Shown: positions 54,201 to 63,929 of the stretch, piece by piece
How positions within the stretch are numbered: the first letter of the stretch is position 1
Layout: each line of letters opens with the position of its first letter
Origin: Lutjanus erythropterus
Lineage: Eukaryota; Chordata; Actinopteri; Lutjaniformes; Lutjanidae
Direction: 5' to 3'
Assembly: GCA_020091685.1 (NCBI GenBank)
Contig: CM034606.1
Span: 36,631,263 to 36,695,262 of the forward strand
Length of the DNA stretch: 64,000 bases
Notes under the pieces: model-generated
Told to the model about the DNA's origin: nothing
Seen by the model: the letters and a program-made list of their open reading frames with translations, nothing else
Databases searched by the model: none
Made by a program: the position numbers and the translations under genes

Positions 54201-57200
54201 TTTAGCATTAACATTATACCATGTGTGCAGTAGCCAGATAACTTTACATTTACACTTTCACAGGGTTCTTGTTTTAAAATGTGTCAGATGTTAACATTAA
54301 AACAGACTTTTCAGCCAAGTCAAGGAGTTAGCATTAGCTTATGTCAGCCTGCTATGCTAATAAAATCTGCTTGTGAGTCATTATTTTAGCCAACAAAATC
54401 CACCATAGCCAGCCAGAAATGAGAAGCTGCTTTTGTTTATGTTCAAAGACCTCGTGTTTCAACAATTACCCCCAATTTTGATGTTATGTTTGCCACCATT
54501 ATCACTGCAAACTATATAAATGCAGTGTGAGAATGGAAAGTTTGGCAGAGTGAGCAACAGTAACTAAGGAGGGTGGGGCTTACCGAAGGATCAATTGTCA
54601 TATGGCAAATTTAACACAGTGATGTAGGATTGGTATGAAGTGGCAAAATAAAGGCAAATTCATCTCTCCATTTTTCACTGAATTCCCTGTTTTCATTGTC
54701 AATCCCTCCATTTTCAGAAAAACACCTGGTGTTTCAGCTGGGTAAAAAACACTTTGATGGACACAGCCCAAAAACATACAAAATCTACAAAAATTTTAAT
54801 CTAGCAAAAAAGTTTGGGGTTTAATGGAGCCACTTCATGAAATGCAGAGGATTTCTACAAACAAAAACATGTATTCCATGATTTTAAAATACATTCCATA
54901 CAATATCTGCCAGCTAGTTTTTCAAAACAAACCTGACACACCTTTTGCCATGTGAGCTATCTTTTACGGGATAAACTGCAGTAACAGCAATGATTCGAAA
55001 GTTGATCTCTCCAAAACTAACCATCCAGTGTGTCCTCCACAGTTGGACCTCCATTCGGCAGTGTGATGTATGACTTTGTGGGGAAGACAGCTCCTTTCCT
55101 TATTCTGGCTTTCCTGGCTGTGTTTGATGGAGGTACACTTACATTGTTTCTTATACAACAGTCACTGGTATGAATAACGTGCAAGCTTAACATTGTTGAA
55201 CTTAATTTAGCCAAATTTTACATATTTCAAATATTTTAGATATGAGATATTTACATATGAGAGGCTTATAGAGTTGACTGTCTTCACAGCTCTGCAGCTT
55301 GTTGTTCTTCAACCCACAAAGGTGGAACCAGAGGTGAGTTTGTTTGCCTTGATCATTCATTTCCTGAAGGTTACCTCACTTTATTAAAATGACCTTTACA
55401 GCTGCAGAACAATTTAAAGACTTTCTTTATGGTGTTTTTTTTCCTAATTGAACAGTACAAAAATACAGGAAGTGTGGAGGGAAATAGAGGAGGATAGTGC
55501 ATCAAAACATCCATGGCTTTTGGTAAATTGTAAATGCTGTACTTACTGTAGATAGCACCTTTAGCTTGACACTAGCACAAAGTAGGGGAGCCCAGGGACA
55601 GTTGTAACACTTTTTTGTCCCAGTAAATCAAACATAATTGACACTGGATATGCTATAAACATCAATGTGTCAAGTACTGAAATGTATTTAAATGGTTTTA
55701 TTAAATATGCACAAGTTGCGAAATTGAATTGAATACAATCACTTCCCTGTTACACTGTACAGGGGCAGTTGTAACATTTAAAATATACATTATTGATCAA
55801 ATATCAAAATGAAAGATTATCATTAATCAATTATTATTATTCACGTTATTTTGACTGTTAATTCTACAAATTATTTAATGGGAACACACTCCACTAAAAG
55901 GTTTAAAGATGTAATCTACTTTAGCAGTACTTGGTTCAGGGATGGTTGTAGGAAGGGGTTACAACTATCCCATGTTTTCACCTTGCGAACTAGCTTGACT
56001 GCTTGTTTGACATGTGTTAGTCATTTCTATTTTAGCATACATAACATGGATTCTAATAATACTTGTTTGGATTCCTAGATATTTGCTTTCAGGACATTAT
56101 CAGAAAAGTTGCATTTTCATCTCAAAAAAAAGAACTTTGTAACTGCTGGTTACTGCTGGTAACTTTCTCTGTGAGTTTCAAATTTTGTGTCTTCTTTGCA
56201 AGCAAGAAGACAATCTGCCTGTATATGTGTTGTGTATGAGCTCTCTAGCTTGTCTCTGGTAGGAAGAATTCAAGTCTTACAACTGTCCCACATTACAAAC
56301 TGTCCTAGGTCTCCCCCATTTTACAGTGACTGACATCCATTCAAGCAAACAAGAACACTCAGGGACAATTTAACACTCAGCATCCAACCGTTCATTCTGC
56401 AGTTTATTTATTAACCATTAGTTTCAATTACCAACTTGAAGCTGTTTAAACTCAGACAAGCTGAATTACAGCAACAAAGGAAAGTGTAAGTCATTAAAGT
56501 GATGCCTTGCCAGACCATTAACAGACTCTTTTCTTTGATCTGTGGAGTTGATGTGTATCATTACAGTAACTATGGCTACCAAGATGCCTGAGGCAACAGC
56601 CAATTAGAAAGCTGTCTGTAAAAAGTGAAAGGAAATGAGTAGCCTCTTAATAAGTAAAAACAAAGTACATGAGTTGTGGCAGATGAAAATATGGAAGAGC
56701 TTATTGTCTGCTTTTCTCTACTTCTCCACATAGAGTTTAAATTCAGTTCTGTTTTAGGATTGAGGTTTTAGGAATTTAAAATTTTAGTACTGACTTTTAA
56801 GGCTCTGCATGGTACAGCACCAAGCTACCTCTGATAAGGTCCTGTTAGCTCTTCCCAAGGCTAAAGACCAGGGCTGACAGGGCTTTTACCATGAGCCTAC
56901 ATCAGGAATTTAGACTAGAAAATCCACTGCCCTCTTTTAAGTTGTCTCTTAAAGGGATAGTTCACCCAAATATGAAAATTCAGTCATTATCTACTCACCC
57001 TCATGCCAATTGAAGGTTGGGTTTAGTTTTTTTAGCCCACAGAACACTGCTGGAGTTTCACAGGAAACCAGCATTGCATAATCTTCCAGACAATGTTAGT
57101 GAATGGTGAACAGTTTTCAAATGTAAAAGTGCTCAAACTCTGAAAGAAATATTTTACTCCCATGAAAGAAGAAATACACAGCCCACAACATGACTCAGTT

Positions 57201-60200
57201 CTGCAATATTGCTGCTGCTTTCGATTTAAAAAAAATCACACAGATTTTTTAACCAGCATTTTGATTTGATTTGATTTGACCAAAATGTAAAAAATACATA
57301 ATATAATAATTTAATATCTTCTCAGCTGACTGATAACTGCTGATTTCAGCATTTATGTGATCATTTAGGATGGTTTAATGGATTGTATCAGATTACACTA
57401 CAATGTATACCAATATCCAATCCATTGATTTTGGCCAATATCGGACCAGTACAAACACTGAATTTCTGATTATCCCATCCATAGTTGACGTGATGAAACA
57501 TTTTGACAATTTATTTGTTTGACATGCATGTTTCCATCTGTTCATCTCTTTTATCTATAGTGACTTTTTATGTGAGAATGAAACATGCAATTTACTGTGT
57601 TGTAAACACAGGATTATTGTAAACTGTAACATGCAAACGCAAATGTGGTAGTGAGATAGTTGGAGCAGGTGATTGTTTGGGGCCATTAGGCTAAAGAGAG
57701 TGAAAGGTGCTTGACAGAGGCTTCAGTGAACTCATTAGACATAGTTCTAAGGAGTCACTAATTAATGACTCCTTCAGAAAAGAGAGAATGCTCTGCTGCT
57801 TCTTTTCAGTATCTAAAATAGTAATGGAGATAACAACCAAACAGAACTGGTAATGGAAGTAAAGCCAGCCACCTGTTTCCGGTCATTAGTAAATTCTTTC
57901 ACCTTTTCAATGTCCTTCATCTCAGGCATTCTAACAACTATCCGGCCTGCATAGACATTTTAATAAGGGTCCTCAGAGACTTGTAGGAAGACTCAGTAGT
58001 CCTTGTCAGTGATGAAAAAGCGGTGTTAGGCTCACAGAATTTTATTCTGCTTCCATTTAACAGTAAATCTAATTGTCAGTTTCAGTGTTTGACTTTTCAT
58101 TTGTTCCAAATAACGTGCCAATTTTTCAGAGGCATTTCACTGAGATTATGCACTGAATAACTAAATAAAATCTTACTTTCTTCTTATATTTCATATAGTA
58201 ACATGTTCTAAAAAAAAAATGGTATATAAAAGGTGAAAGGTGCTCTCTAGGTACCCTTCCAGTGGACAAAACATGATAATTTGCCCTTTAATGTGCTCTT
58301 CTAGTGGACAAAACATGATAAAATTCCCTCTGGGTTGTCCTTCTAGTGAACAAAATGTGGTAAAGTGCCCTGTAAGGTGCCCTTCTAATGGACAAAACCT
58401 GAAGAACAAGTGAACAAAATGTACTAATGTGCCCTTCATAGTGACCTTCCATTGGACAAATTGTGTAGTAAAGTATGTTCTAAGGTGCCCCCCTCAGTGG
58501 ACAAAACATGATAATTTGCCCTCTAAGGCGCCCTTCCAGAAAATGTAATGAGGTTCCGTATACATTATGTTGAGAATTTTCTTGTTGTACCTTTGTCCTT
58601 TACAGAGTCAGAAGGGGACCCCGCTGTTGACATTAATGAAGGATCCCTACATTCTAATTGCAGCAGGTGAGAAAACAGCATCAACAGAGTAGATATTAAG
58701 AAATGTGTCACTCCAGTCTGGAGATCAGAGCAGATCTCCTTTTTTTGTTTCTTGGACATATCAGCCAGACACAAAGCCAGACTTGCTGGTTTCAGAGCAG
58801 GAATATGGCTTGAAATTGTGTTGTGAAGTGAGTGCTGTATGTCAGAGAGGTTCATCTCTCCATGAGAAAAATCCCTTCAACAGTACTGTGTGTGTATGTT
58901 TGTGTGTAAATCAACTTATACCGCTGGCTTTTCTTTGTAACACATATTAGTTACTGCACTGACATCCAGGTTCGCTGGCCAGATGGGATATATAGTACTT
59001 CCATCATGTCCTGTGTCTGCCATAAGGTTTGAATTGGACATGCCAAGAATACTTCCCCATTTAGGCTTTATTCAGACCTGGGGCAGTGTGCAGGGCTTTT
59101 ATGCCTTTGTGTGGGACAGCTGAAGATATGACAGGAAAGGGCAGGAGTCAAGCCCACATCACAGCCACAGTACACAGGGCAAATGCTGTACCAACTGAGC
59201 TTCCAGGCCACTGTTAATTTATGTTTTAGAATGTGGCCACTGTAAAACAATCAGTAATCACCGTTTTTATGTCTCTGATTCACCGGCCTTCCAGCCCGGT
59301 CTCACTCCCAACTCGGCGGATAGCATGGAAATGTCACCGTCCTCTGTGACTCATGCAGATGCCAACATGTTTTTTTTTAATTATTTTTTTTAAGTTATTT
59401 TTTTGGACTTTTCTTGCCTTTTTATGATAGTACAGCTGAAGAGTAGAAAGGAGGGTGAAGAGAGAGGGGATGACATGCAGCAAAGGGCCGCAGGTGGGAG
59501 TCGAACCAGCGGCCGCTGCAGAGGACTGACAGCCTCCATACATGGGGCGGATGCTCCACCAACTGAGCTAAACAGCCGCCCCAGATGCCAACATGTTTGC
59601 GAGTGAAACTGTTGCATCGTGCTGTACATTTGACTTCAGTGTAACCCCATCCACAGCTGTATCAGACGTCCAGGGTTACTGATGTGGTGTAAAGTGGGAG
59701 AAGGTCCACACATGGATGAGGTGGAGCAGAAGGCTGTCTCAAGCAAGCACAGGACTTAAATCCAGGAGTCCAGGGTCTCATGTGAAACCTGTGATGTCAC
59801 AGTCCTTCATGGTGACTTCAGTAGCTGTAGTCCTCCTTGCCTCCTGATATCTGCTTGCTGATTTATCACTTCCCCAATCCAGCCAAGCCCAAGAAAAGGC
59901 CTCTTTGTCATCTTAATGGTTTCCTGTGCACCTTGTGTCCACCAAGTGGTCCTTGGATCACTGCAGCCACATGCCAGAAGTTGAACATCCAAACAGAACA
60001 TGTTACCAGCCCTCCCCCAGTACAACTTGGAAACAGGGGCGGCTGCAAGGCTTTCCCAGTTCACTCTAATTATATGCTTGACATCCGTCCAGCAGTCTGA
60101 GCCAACTCACTACCAGGTGGTGATCAGTTGACTGCTCTACTCCTCTATTTACCGTGATGTCCAAAACATATGACTGCAGATATGATGAAAAATCAGTCAT

Positions 60201-61392
60201 TGCTATTATCGTTCTGGTACGTGCATGAGCTAAGTTTTGCTCTAACATGGTGTTTGTAGTCCAAGACTAAGAGCAAGTCCAACAACAATGTGCCATCATG
60301 TTGTTGCCCACATACACATCAGTCCTTCAGGAAAACAAATTACAGTTCTCGTGTGGTGTCCTCTCCCAGACCCCACCCAGAGGCTCCACTTGGCCTGGCT
60401 CCTCACCTTTGGAGAGCCTGGCAGGTGCCATTGCCCCTGACAACTCACCTCCCAAATTTACAAGAAAATATAAACCTCCAAGTTGGATAATTCTCTACAG
60501 TGACAGTCATAATATGAACACAAATCATTAGTCATTATGAACAAAATGTCAGAAAGTGGTGAGACACGATGAGTTTCATAATCATAGCAAGCCAAAATAA
60601 ATCTACCCAGTGTCACAGAGCAATGTGAGACTATTTTGCTGTGAAGATTAAAGTTTTAAGAAACTTTAGCAGTCCTGAGGTTAAATCTATGTGCTCTCAT
60701 CTGATATAACACTGATGATGACATACATGTCTTAACTCGGTCATTCCCTGGGACTGAGTTGGGACTAGGACCCAAGACTGAGTCACGACCCACAGGTGGG
60801 TAACAGGAGATCTTATATGGCTCACCAAATAAATAAAAAACTATGGAAGAAATTCTGCAAATCTGAGGTTTAAAATGTTTTATTGATAAGGCCTGCTGTG
60901 AATTGGGTCATGATGGTTTATCATTTTTTAAAGTGGGTCCCCAAAAGGAGTTTGAGAAACACTGTCTTAACTGACAACAAAAGGTTTACATCCATGACTT
61001 GCAACAAATACACAAATACCGTCTAACTACAGTTAGAAAATAAATGTGGTCACTATATGGTCTTTACAAGTAGAGTAATACAAATGTATTTGGCAGTGAA
61101 ATTGCATCTGTGTGTGAGTGAGCCTTCCCCACCACATCAATTACTCTGACAACACAGTACCAAGGAGAGCAGGCCGTGCTCATATGTGTGTTTATGTGCA
61201 GGCAGTTGGGGGTGGAAGAGTAACAAATAAGGACCAAAGAACAAGAACAGACCATAATTGACAATGCATCCACTTATCCTCAATCTTCTTCCCCAGGTGC
61301 CATTTGTTTTGGAAATATGGCCATTGCCATGATGGAGCCAACGCTGCCAATCTGGATGATGGAGACCATGTGTGCCAGGAAATGGCAGCTAG
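35779..61392 (+). CDS. slc18a2: Vesicular monoamine transporter 2, exons 1-9, 3' part outside window; frame broken in exon 2
   Basis: Known role: a 12-helix MFS H+/monoamine antiporter that loads dopamine, noradrenaline, serotonin and histamine into synaptic vesicles. Coding exons: 35779-35878, 41388-41719, 50347-50405, 50508-50591, 53073-53165, 55043-55132, 55290-55333, 58606-58666 and 61297-61392. Seen: [19 protein letters not shown] across exons 1/2 (TM1, with the Asp equivalent to human D33); [18 protein letters not shown] (TM2, Lys equivalent to K138); the ARSLQG Arg; the MFS motif C region GLALGVLVGPPFGS across exons 5/6; and [13 protein letters not shown] in exon 9. Exons 3-9 join in perfect phase. 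Exon 2 has three frame shifts, so a literal translation stops at a TGA at 41516 after 76 residues. Helices after TM7 and the C-terminus lie past 64000. Following kcnk18, as in human, favours VMAT2 over VMAT1. The break may be an assembly error or real. Confidence 0.9.
36531..36622. repeat. (GT)n microsatellite
   Basis: About 92 bp of GT with one CT interruption, 650 bp inside slc18a2 intron 1. Followed by GATGAGCTGGGAACCAGTCC, a fish repeat fragment also seen at the window's right end. Confidence 0.97.
36770..37060 (+). repeat. Copy of the 34140-35155 repeat, inside slc18a2 intron 1
   Basis: It matches the left part of the parent near 34150-34250 and the right part near 35070-35150. The middle, including the (TA)n, is missing. 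Confidence 0.6.
38575..38875 (-). repeat. Fish dispersed repeat rich in ATTAAT palindromes, inverted copy
   Basis: It reads as the reverse complement of 2225-2560, with TGGTGAAAAATGTTGATC and AGACATCCTC blocks and a terminal CATTGCAGCTGTA. Confidence 0.65.
40195..40612 (+). repeat. Element with TTGTCTTGTTACATCTTTT tandem core
   Basis: Outer parts match 2660-3205. The core at 40315-40480 is the complementary strand of the degenerate tandem seen at 3660-4320, showing that the tandem is part of the element. Confidence 0.65.
40845..40950 (+). mobile_element. hAT-like terminus fragment
   Basis: CAGGGGTCTCAAACTGCCAT is a typical hAT/Charlie-like start; only the first part is recognisable. Confidence 0.45.
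41388..41719 (+). CDS. slc18a2: slc18a2 coding exon 2 (luminal loop 1 and TM2), frame-disrupted
   Basis: The acceptor is CCGCCAG and the donor GTAAGT. Four blocks of VMAT2 sequence occur in successive frames: [16 protein letters not shown] from 41388; [12 protein letters not shown] from 41482; [20 protein letters not shown] and [10 protein letters not shown] through 41677; and [13 protein letters not shown] from 41679, whose final AG completes an Arg codon with exon 3. Shifts therefore lie at about 41470-41481 (one base missing or two extra), 41516-41549 (one extra) and 41678 (one extra A). The exon length of 332 is one base too long for the flanking phases. Skipping the exon would not restore frame. 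Confidence 0.88.
42015..42190 (-). repeat. Fish dispersed repeat rich in ATTAAT palindromes, partial copy
   Basis: It starts GAGCTGCAGTGAACAATTAT and keeps CCAAATGTTCTATGAAAA; the far part is lost. Same family and orientation as 38575-38875. Confidence 0.5.
42290..42660 (-). repeat. Inverted copy of 34380-34700
   Basis: It reads ACCTAACATTTTTAGACAAA, CTAAAATAATATTTCTATCT and CACTTTAAAAATGAAACAGC in the reverse order and sense of the 34-kb copy. A short GCTAAATA tandem sits at 42485-42535. Confidence 0.7.
43900..44170. repeat. Degenerate minisatellite, same unit as 58253-58548
   Basis: Spaced copies of a GGTGCCCTTCCAGTGGACAA / AGCATGATAAAAATGCCCTC unit, more diverged and irregular than the array in intron 7. 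Confidence 0.7.
45188..45288. repeat. (TG)n microsatellite with GC-rich end
   Basis: About 100 bp of TG ending in alternating CG/TG at 45275-45288, in slc18a2 intron 2. Confidence 0.97.
45550..45815 (-). mobile_element. MITE-like repeat of the same family as 7950-8405
   Basis: It shares CACAGAACACTGTTGGAGTT and CAATGGAAGTGAATGGTGAC, and ends TTTGGGGGTAAACTGTCACT, which is a degenerate inverted form of the AGGGATAGTTCACCC terminus. Confidence 0.65.
47930..48190. repeat. Probable fish dispersed repeat
   Basis: ACCAAAACAAGTCCTCCAAC, TTGGTTTAAAGAAATACAAA and GGCTATGCAAGACTACC resemble a recalled fish repeat. No target duplication found. Confidence 0.45.
48361..49968 (-). mobile_element. 5'-truncated RTE-like LINE with target-site duplication
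   Basis: The element lies between two copies of AGATGTGAGTC (48350-48360 and 49969-49979). Its 3' end, at the left, is GATAAGCGGAAGA followed by a (TGAA)n tail, as in fish RTE/Rex3/Expander-like LINEs. It keeps the RT and C-terminal parts; the endonuclease and 5' end are missing, as expected of incomplete reverse transcription. Confidence 0.88.
48389..49955 (-). pseudogene. LINE reverse transcriptase ORF, frameshifted
   Basis: The main frame (49955-48795, 386 codons) shows RT blocks in order: [32 protein letters not shown] (about 161-169), [10 protein letters not shown] (219-228), and the catalytic [10 protein letters not shown] with FADD at 260-263. A one-base gain near 48830, inside what would read [12 protein letters not shown], moves the C-terminal part ([10 protein letters not shown] to RPGPG) into the frame at 48784-48389. 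Known role: target-primed reverse transcription. It cannot mobilise itself. Confidence 0.88.
50347..50405 (+). CDS. slc18a2: slc18a2 coding exon 3
   Basis: It encodes [19 protein letters not shown], corresponding to TM3. The acceptor is TTTCAG and the donor GTAAGT. It begins with the last base of a split Arg codon and ends with the first base of a split Met codon. Confidence 0.92.
50508..50591 (+). CDS. slc18a2: slc18a2 coding exon 4
   Basis: It encodes [20 protein letters not shown] followed by SSCSSVAG. It holds the conserved Arg of ARSLQG, equivalent to the essential human R189. The acceptor ends GTGAAG and the donor is GTAAGA. Intron 3 is only 102 bp. Confidence 0.92.
50850..52410 (-). 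mobile_element. Decayed L2/CR1/Rex1-type LINE fragment
   Basis: The - strand frame [17 protein letters not shown] then [15 protein letters not shown] is an RT domain block, followed after an internal deletion by a C-terminal LLPSGCEV-like block. Upstream (52090-51890) [15 protein letters not shown] and MWKTVKSAV belong to the pre-RT region of the same family. A hAT element splits it at 51339-51750. It occupies slc18a2 intron 4. Confidence 0.75.
51339..51750. mobile_element. hAT-like non-autonomous element nested in a LINE
   Basis: It starts CAGACCTGGGCAAA and ends with the reverse of CAGAGACAGCCAAC, giving CAGA-type inverted ends. The flanks are GACTAGAC (51331-51338) and CACTAGAC (51751-51758), an 8-bp duplication with one mismatch. 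LINE sequence resumes on both sides. Confidence 0.75.
53073..53165 (+). CDS. slc18a2: slc18a2 coding exon 5
   Basis: It encodes [20 protein letters not shown], then [11 protein letters not shown]. It covers the cytosolic loop motif and the first half of MFS antiporter motif C. The acceptor is TGTTCAG and the donor GTATGT; it is in phase with both neighbours. Confidence 0.93.
   Translation, partial: GWECSLVCTQMMRREVMPSGLHWAVWHWEC
53525..54606. mobile_element. DNA transposon remnant with inverted ends
   Basis: ACTGATCCTTTGCTAAGCCC near 53540 is mirrored by GGGGCTTACCGAAGGATCAA near 54577, about 1.08 kb apart in slc18a2 intron 5. No transposase frame. Confidence 0.6.
55043..55132 (+). CDS. slc18a2: slc18a2 coding exon 6
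   Basis: It encodes [20 protein letters not shown] and the following [12 protein letters not shown]-type helix, i.e. the end of motif C and TM6. The acceptor is CTCCACAG and the donor GTACAC. Phase is kept. Confidence 0.93.
55290..55333 (+). CDS. slc18a2: slc18a2 coding exon 7
   Basis: This 44-bp exon encodes [14 protein letters not shown] after a split Ala codon, aligning with human IQLFVLQPSRVQPE. The acceptor is CTTCACAG and the donor GTGAGT. It ends on a codon boundary. Confidence 0.92.
55584..56325. mobile_element. MITE-like element with GGGACAGTTGTAAC ends
   Basis: The left end GGGGAGCCCAGGGACAGTTG mirrors the right end TTACAAACTGTCCTAGGTCT + CCCCC, in slc18a2 intron 7. The word ACAGTTGTAAC recurs inside. 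No coding frame. Confidence 0.65.
56954..57225 (-). mobile_element. MITE-like repeat of the same family as 7950-8405
   Basis: It opens AAAGGGATAGTTCACCCAAA, then carries TCAGTCATTATCTACTCACC and the ACAGAACACTGCTGGAGTTT block shared with 45550-45815. The right end is unclear. Confidence 0.65.
58253..58548. repeat. 42-bp minisatellite
   Basis: Unit starts at 58253, 58295, 58337 and 58379 are exactly 42 bp apart (CCCTTCCAGTGGACAAAACA then TGATAATTTGCCCTC). More diverged or partial units continue to about 58548. Because 42 is a multiple of 3, the - strand shows a repeated 14-residue FCPLEGHL-like frame; this is a by-product, not a gene. Confidence 0.9.
58606..58666 (+). CDS. slc18a2: slc18a2 coding exon 8
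   Basis: It encodes [20 protein letters not shown] plus one base, nearly identical to human in the central cytosolic loop and the start of TM7. The acceptor is CTTTACAG and the donor GTGAGA. Confidence 0.93.
59080..59215 (-). mobile_element. tRNA-derived SINE, strongly diverged
   Basis: GGGACAGCTGAAGATATGAC, a degenerate B box near GGAGTCAAGCCC and A box near ACCAACTGAGCTT, same type as 59373-59581. Confidence 0.6.
59373..59581 (-). mobile_element. tRNA-derived SINE with 17-bp target duplication
   Basis: Flanked by CAGATGCCAACATGTTT at 59356-59372 and 59582-59598. On the - strand it begins GGGGCGGCTGTTTAGCTCAG (A box), then B box GGTTCGACTCC, and ends in a T-rich/A-rich tail at the left. 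It lies in slc18a2 intron 8. LINE machinery would have mobilised it. Confidence 0.9.
60740..60968. repeat. hAT-like dispersed repeat
   Basis: CACGACCCACAGGTGGGTAA and a right end GGAGTTTGAGAAACACTG match a fish repeat type I recall. Boundaries approximate. Confidence 0.5.
61297..61392 (+). CDS. slc18a2: slc18a2 coding exon 9
   Basis: It encodes [20 protein letters not shown] followed by [12 protein letters not shown] (TM7 and the loop after it). The acceptor is CCCCAG and the donor GTATTT. It is the last exon in the window; the next, expected to start VAFLPAS-like, was not found before 64000. Confidence 0.93.
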
Positions 61393-61839
61393 GTATTTAC
61401 AAAACTCAATTCAGTCCTTAGAACATGTACCTGCACAGACAACCCACACTATGCTTTTCAGTACGTCCTTACAGCATGGAACCTTCATAATGTTGTTGAC
61501 ATACACAAAATGTTAACAAAACAATCTTAAAAATGCACACACAAATAAGAGGGCACACACAAACATGGATACAAACAGATACGGTGAAGTGTCAATTCAA
61601 AACAGCTCCTATAGAACAATCATTAAGTGTAGTGCATTAAGGCAGAGATAAACATCCAGTGGCCACTTCATTAGGGACATCTGCAATCCAATATGACAGC
61701 TTTGCCCCAAACCCTACCATTAAGAAGTTTATAATGTTTTTTTTTTAAGTTCAGTGACATTGTCAGAAACTAGTTTACTCACTGGTTCTATTTATCTATT
61801 TTAAAATCAGTCTGAAAAACCTAGAAACCTTTGCTATTT

Positions 61840-62200
61840 CAAGGTCTAGTGTGTAAGATTTAGAGGGGTTTATTGGCAGAATATGGTAGAAATTGAATAT
61901 AGTGTTTATAAGTATGTTTTTATTAGTGAATAATCACCTGAAAATAAGAATTGTTGTGTTTTCATTGCTTTAGAATGAGCCCTTGATACCTGCAGAGGCT
62001 GCCATGTTGCCGCTGCCAGTTGCCCAGAACAGACAAAACCAAATACTGGCTCTAGATATGGTGATCGCCATGTTTGTTGGTTTCATAGCCACTATAGGTT
62101 CTTCTACATGCTTGGAAGGGGAGTGTGAGGCAAGGTGTTTACAATCTGCAAACTTACTGCCAGGTAGTAATTGGCTAAAACGTACAGAATCCATTCCCTC
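61840..62200 (+). repeat. Dispersed repeat beginning AAGGTCTAGTGTGTAAGATT
   Basis: It contains ATAATCACCTGAAAATAAGA, TAGAATGAGCCC and a TTGGAAGGGGAGTGTGAGGC block. A reverse copy lies at 62675-62875. This is slc18a2 intron 9. Confidence 0.65.
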
Positions 62201-62674
62201 ACAAGTCCAGTCCTAACATTTAGCTTTACTGATTGTGTTCTTGTAAGGCTCAACAGACCTTTGCTTGGATCAGGTATCATTTATAAGAGGTAGTATATAG
62301 TTGGTTAATGGCTCTCTCCTTCACTCAGACATGAACATGAACCCTTTTCCAACCTGATTGGACACATGCACCAGTTGCCTGACTGTTTTTCCTCTCTCAT
62401 GGTGTAGTTCCACCATATATTTTACATCATGGGTTTCTTTCACCTGTCTTTCTTAACACTCGCCCTTTCAGTCATCTATTCATTTAACACCGCTGATGTG
62501 GCTCAGCTTCCTGTTCACCACAACAGTAGCGACAGCAGTGCTCACATCACTGGAGATGCCCCTCCAGTCCACAAGACAATCTGAGACCCTTTTTAACACT
62601 TGGACAGGATCCTGAGATACCTGAATTTCTTTTTCTTTTTGCTGGTAGGGTATTGCTGCTGCTGTTGTTACATG

Positions 62675-62875
62675 ACACTTAAAGGACCAGTGTGCAGCAT
62701 TTAGTGGCATCTACCACTGAGCTTGCAGGTTGAAGACACCTCACCTCACCCTCCCCTTCCAAGTGTGCAGTAGAACCCACAGTGGCCAAAAAAAGAGAGA
62801 GAGAGATTTAGATTAGAGCCAGTGTTTGGTTTGTCCATTCTGGGCAACTTTAGAAACATGGTTGTGTCTATATGA
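62675..62875 (-). repeat. Inverted partial copy of 61840-62200
   Basis: Starts AAAGGACCAGTGTGCAGCAT and carries CTCACCCTCCCCTTCCAAGT and CCAGTGTTTGGTTTGTCCAT, the same family in reverse block order. Confidence 0.55.
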
Positions 62876-63167
62876 GAACCCCAGTCCTGTAAAGAAGGAT
62901 CTTGTGAGTGTGATCATTCATCTTAAACTCTCCCTAAGACAAAGCAAATCTTAACCACAGTGTTGTCACCTTATAAAACATAGTTTGTACAACCTGCACC
63001 ACAAAGAAACAATGCATACAAGTCTCATGAGTCTCATCCCAACACATCACATACGTCATACAAGTGTACATAGTACCCTTTGTATCCATGGTTAACATTG
63101 TGAAACGGCTGCAGTTTGGTCAGGTTTAGGTGCCAGAAGTACTTGGGTAGGTTTAGAGTAAGATTAT

Positions 63168-63480
63168 GGGCCCTATCACTGATCTAAAGCGCAAGTGACA
63201 CTGGATTAAATTTATTCAAGGTGTGTCCAAATCCACCTTTGCCGTCCTGTGCCAGGGGCAGGAGTGATATTTTGCCTTGCCAGCAGCACAAAGCGGGATA
63301 CACCTATCAGGTGTGCCCGTGTGCTCTCATTAATTCACAGGCGAGTTTAGGCCAAACATGCAATAAATCAATCAGAAAGTCAGCTGTCATCACCTTTAAG
63401 AGGCAGGTGCACCAGCAGCATGATGGCGGATTTACCAGGAGGAAACAAAGAGAAAAGATCTTTAAAGTGAGGAGACAGAT
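63168..63480. repeat. Probable Harbinger-type repeat remnant
   Basis: GGGCCCTATCACTGATCTAA onward, with TTTGCCGTCCTGTGCCAGGG, resembles a recalled fish repeat. The apparent frame at 63221-63499 is not a known protein. Confidence 0.35.
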
Positions 63481-63679
63481 CTCCTGGTACAAGGAGTGAA
63501 AACGCGATATATGGAGACAGCAGGACGTCTCCAAAACAGCTTCATGTGTAAATAATTTATTTTACATTAACACCTGCAAAAACCAATACAATAAATGAAC
63601 CACAAATGTCATGCAGATATGTAACTGCTTATATTTTAACCTGAAGCACCTTGAAAGCATGTTGTATTTTATAATTAAT

Positions 63680-63705
63680 TATTATCATCATCATCATCAT
63701 TATTA
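63680..63705. repeat. (ATC)n short tandem
   Basis: TTATCATCATCATCATCATC; length and purity suggest an ordinary microsatellite. Confidence 0.9.
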
Positions 63706-63929
63706 ACTCTGCTGGCTGAGGAGCGGGGAGAGAGATGGTGCAGTAGAGAGGGGAGGCGAACCGATCCAGTCTAGTTGCGAATCTTCCCGGTTCTGCTGGC
63801 CCACCTGAGCCAGGTGAAGGAGCAGATACACAGCTGTCTGCGCTCCTCCTTCTTCTCCCCTCCCACCTAATCCTCATCTCCTCCTCCCATCCTCGCTCCT
63901 CTGACCCGCTGACAATCGGAAAGAGTTTC

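Noticed and set aside
58191-58439. 82-codon frame with repeated FCPLEGHL-like units
   Set aside because: Produced by the 42-bp minisatellite; no start context, splice signals or known family.
59480-59581. Possible tRNA gene (A and B boxes)
   Set aside because: The boxes belong to a SINE with target duplications; the tRNA-like part cannot fold as a functional tRNA and is followed by SINE body and tail.
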